From Beroe ovata (taxonomy: Eukaryota; Ctenophora; Nuda; Beroida; Beroidae), in assembly GCA_946803715.1 (NCBI GenBank), contig CAMPET010000475.1:3279-26589 (forward strand): a stretch of DNA of 23,311 bases, written 5' to 3'. The notes under the pieces are model-generated. The model searched no databases. It saw only the letters and a program-made list of their open reading frames with translations, and had not been told where the DNA came from. A program made the translations under genes and the position numbers. This document shows positions 16,460 to 23,311 of the stretch, piece after piece. Within the stretch, counting starts at the first letter, position 1, and each line of letters starts with the position of its first letter.

Positions 16460-17372
16460 GTCTAAACTTAGTTTCTTTTTTGAGTTTCTGAATCATGGGT
16501 AGTCTCCACCAGCATGGCAGTGCAGGTCATTGTTTATGAACAAGCAGTTGTGATCAGTGATGGTTCAATAGTGATTAGTATTCAAGTATTTGTTTCTTTA
16601 AGTTTATTCATCACTAGAAAACCTGTTAAATGGACGTAATTATCTACAAATTGAGCCATATCAGATACAACACAACAACAACGTTAATCAAAAACAGCAC
16701 AATGATGCATTTTCCTATTGAATGAGGTCAGAGATATTGAGAGTAAATGGATGTCAAGTCTCAACTACGCTCTCAAAACATTGATTTCATGACGGAGCAC
16801 TTTGGAACAAATTGGCCATTTCTTCTGATTGGCACTGTGACATGATACTTGCCCCGTTGTACGAATTTCGTTCCAATTTGCATTGTGTATGTTGACAAAA
16901 TGACACAATCAATTCTAATAGTGAGTCAAATAATACTTACAGTACAGATGCAACAACTTAATATTATATTTTGTAGAATCGTTGCTCCAATCAGCTTGTG
17001 CATTGTTCCTAAAAAGTGAAAAAGGACGAAAAAGGAACGTAACCAAAGCACCACCATTATCAGAAATGAGTTCCTAGATCACTATTACAGTTATAGCACA
17101 TGTCCATGGCGACGCGCACTTAACTTCAAAATCAGTATGTGCATTTCATGACAGACAACTGGACAAACAAACAACCAAATTATAATAGAGATGGTGCTTT
17201 TATTCATTCATCATTGTGGAACATAAACAGATTGTTTGAGAGTTTCATAATTTGACTTGTAAAATGTGACTGAACTTTTCGAACTGCCTTACTGCACAGA
17301 GAATTTTTTCAACAAATATTCACATTGCAAGATTTAGATTCTTTTATATAGTTTGGACTGTATGCAAATCTA
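16460..17372. other. No gene supported
   Basis: AT-rich intergenic DNA with short interrupted frames and no recognisable motif. Confidence 0.4.
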
Positions 17373-17374
17373 TA

Positions 17375-17844
17375 CACTCAGTTTTTTTCATAAGAAACTT
17401 ATTAAAATCCTAGGCTAGAGGTTTCTTATTTTTCCGCGATTTTGAGCCTACAAGTTTCTTAACAGTTTCTTATTTCTGTATCATATAGCCATTTTCGAAA
17501 CTTACTTGAGTCAACATAGTTGTACTAAATTTAGTAGTCTATACCGTCGGTGTTCTCAAAATGCCGATCAGAAGTGGCAGATGTGTGGTATACGGATAAA
17601 AGTGAAGGGGCGGGGTCTGGGGGCGCAGCCCCCAGGAGCCAGACGTTTTCTGTTGATAGAATTATCGTTGTACTAGGATTCTGTACACAAATTTAAGAAT
17701 TTTAGGCTCGAAGTTTCTTAGTTTCTTAATTGTAAATCAACGGAGTTTCTTAATTTTTCCTGAATCCTAGGCTAAGTTTCTTAAATTTTCAGAAATCCTA
17801 GGCTCAGTTTCTTATAGAGAGTTTCTTATAGAAAAAACTGAGTG
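17375..17844. mobile_element. 470-bp TIR element flanked by TA
   Basis: The ends are CACTCAGTTTTTTTCATAAG and, inverted, CACTCAGTTTTTTCTATAAG. TA lies on both sides (17373-17374 and 17845-17846). Subterminal arrays of GTTTCTTA and CCTAGGCT occur at both ends. The interior has GGGTCTGGGGGCGCAGCCCC near 17612. A TA duplication suggests Tc1/mariner-type mobilisation; no transposase frame is present. Confidence 0.72.
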
Positions 17845-17846
17845 TA

Positions 17847-19048
17847 CGGAAGAACTAAAATCTGCAAAATGGGCCAAATGCGGACCCGTGTGGAATAGCG
17901 CGCGCACATTGTAGTCTCATATATTGCACTGCGCGCTACGCAATAGATGCAGAATAACACAATAGTCCACAAAATTTGTGCACTTGTGACATGTAACAAG
18001 AATTCCTCTTGTGATCCCGCTGGGCAAGCGCTAGATTGCCCTTCCCCCGACTATGACACCAGACATACCATACATTTTACAGTATATAGTGAGCATACCA
18101 TACATCGTAATTCGTAAAATTGTGAGGTGGACTAAAAGACCCCTAGATCACCGCTGGTATCCACGTTGTTGAGCTGGTCAGTTAAGGGNGTCACCGGAGA
18201 CGTCACCCGTGATGTCACAACTAGTTGGGGTCTAAACTCCCTGTGTCAATTATTTCCAATAGAAAGGATATGTTGTGTCCAAGAGACATATTGAATCCAG
18301 TGGCCACTGGCCATAATGTGTCTAATGGCCATAAAAACGTTGTGCTGTATGTTTAAACATATTTGGAAGAATATTATTGTTATTGTGTTTATTGTGTTAG
18401 ATTATATTTATGGGATTTGGATTGTGATGTGATTGTTAGAGTAAATACTATATCTCATGGCTAGTGAATGAATCATGGTGTAGCCGTGGACGCTGTGCAA
18501 GTTAAGAGTGTTGGTAAGACAGTCGGGTGAAGCTGAGTGTTGACAGTTGAAGAACTGGTGGAACGAGTATAGGAGAGTTTCCAGTCAGTCCAGTAAGCAC
18601 GAGTTGATTGAAGGATTAGAGAGATGTGTGATATCCCACGGGAAATGTGTGTTGAGTGGGTTTCTAACCCATACTCCCTATCCCAGGCTATCTAAGTGGT
18701 ACAAGGTGCAACTAAAACTCTTCTAGAGTTCTTCTAGTAAAAAATAGTTTGTTTTACTAAAACTATTTGTTTTTACTTCTAATCATGCAAGTGCTACTTA
18801 AGTTTGCAAGTACTTTTGATTGTGAGAGAATAACTATTACTGAGTGTTGGTACTAGACTACACTGCTAGTCAGTGTGAGTGTTATTGTGATGACACAAGT
18901 GTTACTATTCGGTATCTCCCAATTGAAGTGTGACAACCAGTATTAGTGGTGGGTAAGTGAGAGGTGACAGACAGACTCACTTCCTCATCATCCAAGAAGA
19001 GTAAATCATATATACACATCCATATCATATATACACATCCAAGAAGAG
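17847..19048. other. No gene supported
   Basis: A CATACCATACAT duplication lies near 18065-18105, and a GTCACCGGAGACGTCACC segment follows the N at 18188. A long GT-rich stretch at 18380-18960 has many GTGTT and TAGTG words. A direct repeat TCCAAGAAGAGTAAATCATA appears twice just before the hairpin. Confidence 0.4.
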
Positions 19049-19210
19049 TAAATCATATATACACAATCAATAAAGTTTCTCTTATATGAGTCTGGAACAC
19101 TAAACTCGATCTCTTCTTGGATGAAATTTTTATTTCATCCAAGAAGAGATCGAGTTTAGTGTTCCAGACTCATATAAGGGAAACTTTATTGATTGTGTAT
19201 ATATGATTTA
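19049..19210. repeat. 162-bp hairpin with 79-bp arms
   Basis: The arms are complementary around a TTTT loop at 19128-19131, with one mismatch seen (CTCTTAT against ATAAGGG). The outer sequence begins TAAATCATATATACACAATC. The stem includes ATCTCTTCTTGGATGAAAT. Confidence 0.92.
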
Positions 19211-19464
19211 CTATTTTGTGTGTTTTGACTCACAGAGGTGCATCAGTTTGTGAGTGATTCTATTGAGAGATTCGAGGGAGTGAATACTTGAGACAACAAG
19301 TTCACTCATTCACCTTATCCCTTGGTTGTGCGCAGCGGCTGATGACTTGATTACAATTACTTGACCTCTTCTAACACGTGAAACAATCTCATTAGGTGAA
19401 TATCTTGATCAATGATCATTGAAATTATATCAATCCAAATTATAACAGTGAAACTCCCATATAT

Positions 19465-19710
19465 AACAGTACATGTCCAATGGACATGTCAATTGGATGC
19501 ACTGTCCAATGACAAATTTGAAAATTTTGTCAAGTTCATGTGCCATGATCCACAGAAAGCTGGGATGTGGACATTTCATATCAAAGGACCTATCAAAGGA
19601 CAGAAGATATTTTCGCGACGCTGTTGCCGGATGTTTTCTGTTTTGCCGGATGTTATCTGTCCACTGTTTCTTGCGCGGATATCTGTTTACTGTTTCTCGC
19701 GCGCAATTGT
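19465..19710. repeat. Mixed fragments of two repeat families
   Basis: ACATGTCCAATGGACATGTC and GAAAATTTTGTCAAGTTC recall the GTCCATTG family. From 19627, TGCCGGATGTTTTCTG and CCGGATGTTATCTGTCCACT with TTGCGCGG match the 16075-16450 family. Confidence 0.55.
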
Positions 19711-19966
19711 TGCCGCCGCGAGCCGAGTTTCGTCGATTGATTTTGATGGATCATGCAATTAATTTTTTAAATTGTTCGTCGAGTCGAGCGCCGCGCTTTT
19801 TGTATCAATAATACCAACTGCATGGGAGTGCGCGCAGCGCGCGTACACCCATAATACCCAGATCTCTTCATTTTACTTGTAATTTGCAATAAAACCCGGC
19901 GGCTCGTGAAATTTGGGTGCATAGTGTATTTCTATTTTCTATTGATCATGTGTGTCAGAATACCCA

Positions 19967-20018
19967 TTGTAGGATTTCACCCTACCCTTGCTGGCGGGAT
20001 TTTATCCCTGGCAAGGGT
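19967..20018. mobile_element. Partial copy of the TTGTAGGATTT MITE
   Basis: Matches the first ~50 bp of the element at 11952 (left TIR plus the CTTGCTGGCGGGATTTTATC hairpin), then diverges. No right end was found. Confidence 0.8.
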
Positions 20019-20750
20019 AGGGGGAAATTTAGCAGGTTACGCGCATTACGCGCCGCGGCTCAATTATGCCTACTCTGTGTACTTTTTACGCACGGCTTGC
20101 GCAAAATACAAAGGGTCTTCTTGAAGGAGACGGAGGACGCTGAACAAAACTCGAATGGCTGTCAGGAAGTAACTCAATAATATTAGTCAATAGCGAATGG
20201 CTCCAACATTCTGCAGTTTACGTGTAGATCATCTTCTAGTGGGTCACTCTACTCATTAACGATAGACAAGAAAATACGTGAATTGGATTAGAATAATGAT
20301 TTTAGNTGCTGAAGATGAAATTTGGTTTTCTGTTTCAATAATAAAGTTTTCAACCCTGTTGTGGCAAGAAAAAAGGGTATAAACATTTATACCCACTTAT
20401 CTTAGTTGGTTTTGACAAATATTATTTATTTTGAATTCTAATTTCAATTATAGCAGTCATTAATATAGCAATCTGTTGTTGTTGTTTTTTAGCATTTCTA
20501 TCAGTAATAGAACTGATTGTTTGACTCTCTGCTTCGTGGGAGTACTCTGTGTGGGTACATAATTCAATGAATAGAGTTACGATGAATGACTAGTTAGAAT
20601 AGAGATGCCTGAAGGCAAAAATTTTTATTTATTTATATTATTTATTTAGGCTATCAAACTTATTCTCAGACAGCTAGCAGCTTGCTGCTTGCATCAGTGC
20701 CATCAGTGGTCTAGCATCGCCAAACAAATGAGCAGTGATCAAATAATTGG
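20019..20750. other. No gene supported
   Basis: AT-rich. It contains the palindrome GGGTATAAACATTTATACCC near 20375 and a TTATTTATTTATATTATTTA stretch near 20625. Confidence 0.4.
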
Positions 20751-20782
20751 ACCTCCGCATCCACGTTTAGAGACGCGGAGGT

Positions 20783-21062
20783 TAGGGTGCACATTGCGCC
20801 CCTAGTATCTCAGATTAAACCTGACTTTTTTCTGGTGGTGAGGTTCGATATAGAAATAGAAACTGTGAAGTTTCAGCAATATTGGGCAATGTTTAGAACT
20901 GGCAGGGGGCCCATAAAGTCCCGCGCGGGGTCTTCGTGGCCCCGAATACTGTATCTCGGCTCCTGAGCATGCTATAGAGTCAAATTATAGCTCAAAAGAT
21001 GCGCAACCAGCATGTTTATATAAGACTTGTTAATATACTATAGGTCTATCTTGATCCATTTT
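20783..21062. repeat. 280-bp direct repeat, copy 1
   Basis: Begins TAGGGTGCACATTGCGCCCC and ends GATCCATTTT. Nearly identical to 21529-21808. A 7-8 bp stem hairpin (ACCTCCGC...GCGGAGGT, 20751-20782) abuts its start, and an N follows its end. Confidence 0.93.
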
Positions 21063-21126
21063 NTGTGACAGATATTTTTCTATTCTGACCTAAATTACAA
21101 TAAAAAATTACTTATAAAAATACAGA

Positions 21127-21132
21127 TACACA

Positions 21133-21184
<52 letters not shown>

Positions 21185-21187
21185 CGC
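21127..21187. repeat. CA microsatellite
   Basis: About 30 CA units with two AAAC interruptions. Confidence 0.95.
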
Positions 21188-21448
21188 ATGGAGATGAGTG
21201 TTATGAAACCAATTACCTGACGCAAAAGTGGCTATCATGATTCCCCTCTTATATAGGTAGTGTGTGTGTTTATTGCTATAGATCATGCGAATGAGCAGCG
21301 ATAATAAGAAACCACAGCCCTGCATCTCTCTCTATGATTGTATAAGCGGCATTATCTGAGACTCTAAACACTGCGTCTATTATAGTCTATCGGTCATATC
21401 GAGCTGAAGATAGAGCATACTTACACTTAGAGCTTACTTACACTTATT

Positions 21449-21528
21449 ACACAAACACAGACACACACACTCCCCCCCCCACTCACACACACAGACACAG
21501 ACACAGACACACACACAAAGACACACAC
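21449..21528. repeat. CA/GACA microsatellite with C9 run
   Basis: CA-rich tract with ACAGAC variants and CCCCCCCCC. It runs directly into copy 2 of the 280-bp repeat. Confidence 0.9.
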
Positions 21529-21808
21529 TAGGGTGCACATTGCGCCCCTAGTATCTCAGATTTAACCTGACTTTTTTCTGGTGGTGAGGTTCGATATAGA
21601 AATAGAAACTGTGAAGTTTCAGCAATATTGGGCAATGTTTAGAACTGGCAGGGGGCCCATAAAGTCCCGCGCGGGGTCTTCGTGGCCCCGAATACTGTAT
21701 CTCGGCTCCTGAGCATGCTATAGAGTCAAATTATAGCTCAAAAGATGCGCAACCAGCATGTTTATATAAGACTTGTTAATATACTATAGGTCTATCTTGA
21801 TCCATTTT
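21529..21808. repeat. 280-bp direct repeat, copy 2
   Basis: Same length and sequence as 20783-21062 apart from one clear substitution (GATTTAACC for GATTAAACC). Confidence 0.93.
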
Positions 21809-21929
21809 CGAGAAAAATTCGAAAAACCATTTTTCGCTTGACAGCGAATCGCAGTCACATTTCTCGACTTAAATTGATGGTTGTATTCCACTGACTGAAA
21901 GTTTCTGGTTCAACCAGCATGCTACCCAG

Positions 21930-22860
21930 CTTTATGGCATGTGACCAGCCTGTAGGCAAGCCTATGATCGGACATATTCATCTAAGAAATTTAAATGTAC
22001 CTGTCCTTCATTGTAGGAACATGAGCAGTTTGCTCATTTGTGCAGCGTGCCTACAATTTTACATACAGTGCAGAGCAAGACAACTGCTAGAAACCATGGT
22101 TATAGCCCTCTGCCAGTTGTTTTAAGTGAAGGGTAGTCTTGAACAATCCTGAAACTCTGAAACGGCAAGCCCCCTGCAGTCAGTCAATATGAATAGGCCA
22201 TAAGGCTGATCTGGTCTGACTTACGCTCTATAAATCTATAGGCCACAAAAACCTTCTGGAAATTTCTAGGCTGACTTGCAGGTTGCTCACCAACCTGCTT
22301 GATGGTTTACCACAGGCCGGCCTTAAGGCTGGTGAAATGCTTGCCTAGAGACCATTAACAGGACAGTATTTTGGTATTAAGGCTGTTCATGCTGGAGCCA
22401 GTTGATTGGCCAGCCTGCAGATTGTTAACAGATTACAGGCCAGTATGCAGACTACTAAATCTACGAATAGGATTACAGGTAGCTTATTGGGTACCGGTAC
22501 GCCTCAAAGCTTTTAACAGGGGTGTTCACAAGCGCGCCAGCAGGGCATTCACAGGTCACTAGGCTTATTCATGGGCCTGCCTGCAGGCTGTTCACAGTTC
22601 AATCTGCAGTCAACCAGGTCAAATTGCAGGCAGGGCAAAAGCTGACCACTAGAGGTCCACTACATGAGCTCACAAGGTGCTCATTGAGCAGCCTTGGAGC
22701 AGTGCTCAAAATACAGTCTGTATACAGTTCCAAGGCCAGTCTAGAGGCTGTTCACAGTCAACCCAACTGGCTTGCAAGCTGTTCAGCACAGGTCGACCTG
22801 CGGATTGTTCAAAGGTTGGACAATTGGCTTTTCACGGGTCTGCTTTTAGCTCTTTAGGCT
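21930..22860. repeat. Degenerate tandem region (GCCTGCAGGCTGTTCACAG words)
   Basis: Recurring variants of GGCCAGCCTGCAGATTGTTA, CCTGCAGGCTGTTCACAG and CTTGCAAGCTGTTCAG occur at irregular 30-60 bp spacing. The two overlapping plus-strand frames at 22522-22982 appear to be by-products of this and the CA tract. Confidence 0.6.
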
Positions 22861-22865
22861 TATAT

Positions 22866-22888
22866 ACACTACACACACAGACACACAG

Positions 22889-22921
<33 letters not shown>

Positions 22922-22929
22922 CAAACATA
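22866..22929. repeat. CA microsatellite
   Basis: CA/CAGA/CAAA tract, third CA-rich tract in this end of the window. Confidence 0.93.
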
Positions 22930-23311
22930 CTATCGTGTGTAGTGTGTACTGTGTACCAGGGAGCAAAGTGGTACGACAGTGACACTTTTAACTACAGCAA
23001 TATTTACAGCGACACTCAGCCATGTGTGTTATTTGTATCTTCGATCACCGCGTGTTAGTCACGTGATAGCCACGTGACATGATGGCTACACATTCAACAC
23101 AGCGTCACAGCATTGCTGAGACGCAGCTCCGAGCTCTATCGTGGTAGTCGGGTGTTGTAAGTGCAATGAGTATGATGGGTGGTATCACATATAGAACTAT
23201 GCACTGTGAACTGTGAATGGCTGCTGTAATCGGGAATTCCCATTGCGATGTGTACATATCCCCTTGTAGTGGTGGAGAACGGGTGTAGGAATGAGGAGAA
23301 ATACTGTGTGA
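22930..23311. other. No gene supported; paired CACGTG sites
   Basis: GTCACGTGATAGCCACGTGA at 23058-23077 holds two E-boxes in inverted arrangement, resembling a USF/TFE-type site. No coding exon was recognised before the window ends. Confidence 0.4.

Noticed and set aside
16064-16502. Arg/Ala-rich frames on both strands
   Set aside because: They arise from GCGC repeats and the CCGGATGTTATCTGTCC family.
21095-21325. Minus-strand frame with a CVCVCVCV run
   Set aside because: A translation of the CA microsatellite.

Overview
The window looks like nuclear DNA from an intron-rich, AT-rich eukaryote, most likely an invertebrate animal. Supporting signs are GT-AG introns of mostly 95-550 bp, many small hairpin or TIR elements, mini- and microsatellites, and scattered single Ns. 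I cannot name the taxon. A sponge or another early-branching metazoan would fit the short exons and introns, but that is a guess.

The one gene I can reconstruct with confidence occupies 10643 down to 2412 on the minus strand. Eighteen exons joined at GT-AG sites keep one open frame of 868 codons plus a stop; the spliced length is 2607 nt. The product is a RAG1/Transib-type DDE recombinase. It has an acidic N-terminus, a basic segment resembling the RAG1 nonamer-binding domain, the first catalytic Asp (D428), the second Asp (D535) just before a CxxC zinc half-site (C550/C553), the HxxxxH other half-site (H774/H779), and the catalytic Glu (E801). Spacings closely match RAG1 (D600, D708, C727/C730, H937/H942, E962). 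I see no RAG2-like Kelch gene and no convincing terminal inverted repeats, so the locus may be a host gene or an old, intron-rich transposase. A possible extra 3' exon lies at 2213-2313.

The gene is interrupted by a 2.44 kb near-perfect palindrome (2987-5427). The left arm carries the working exons 12-15 and the start of exon 16. The right arm, inside intron 11, carries the same exons on the opposite strand. It ends within exon 16, directly at an ambiguous base (N5428). Either the gene contains a recent inverted duplication that would fold its own pre-mRNA, or this is an assembly fold-back.

The rest is repeat-rich. Positions 1-2200 hold a 22-bp tandem repeat, a CTTCGG repeat and no clear gene. 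Positions 10780-11110, 9724-10067 and 5848-6105 hold members of a GTCCATTG-rich TIR family. Positions 11833-12560 hold a 22-bp minisatellite with a 103-bp MITE inserted and an 8-bp target duplication. Positions 13560-13930 hold a duplicated CCAAT-box region upstream of a weak two-exon candidate (14257-14579). Positions 15660-17850 hold several TIR elements, including a TA-flanked 470-bp one. Positions 19049-19210 are a long perfect-looking hairpin. Positions 20783-21808 carry a 280-bp direct repeat separated by CA repeats. Positions 21930-22860 are a degenerate tandem region, followed by CA repeats and a CACGTG pair.
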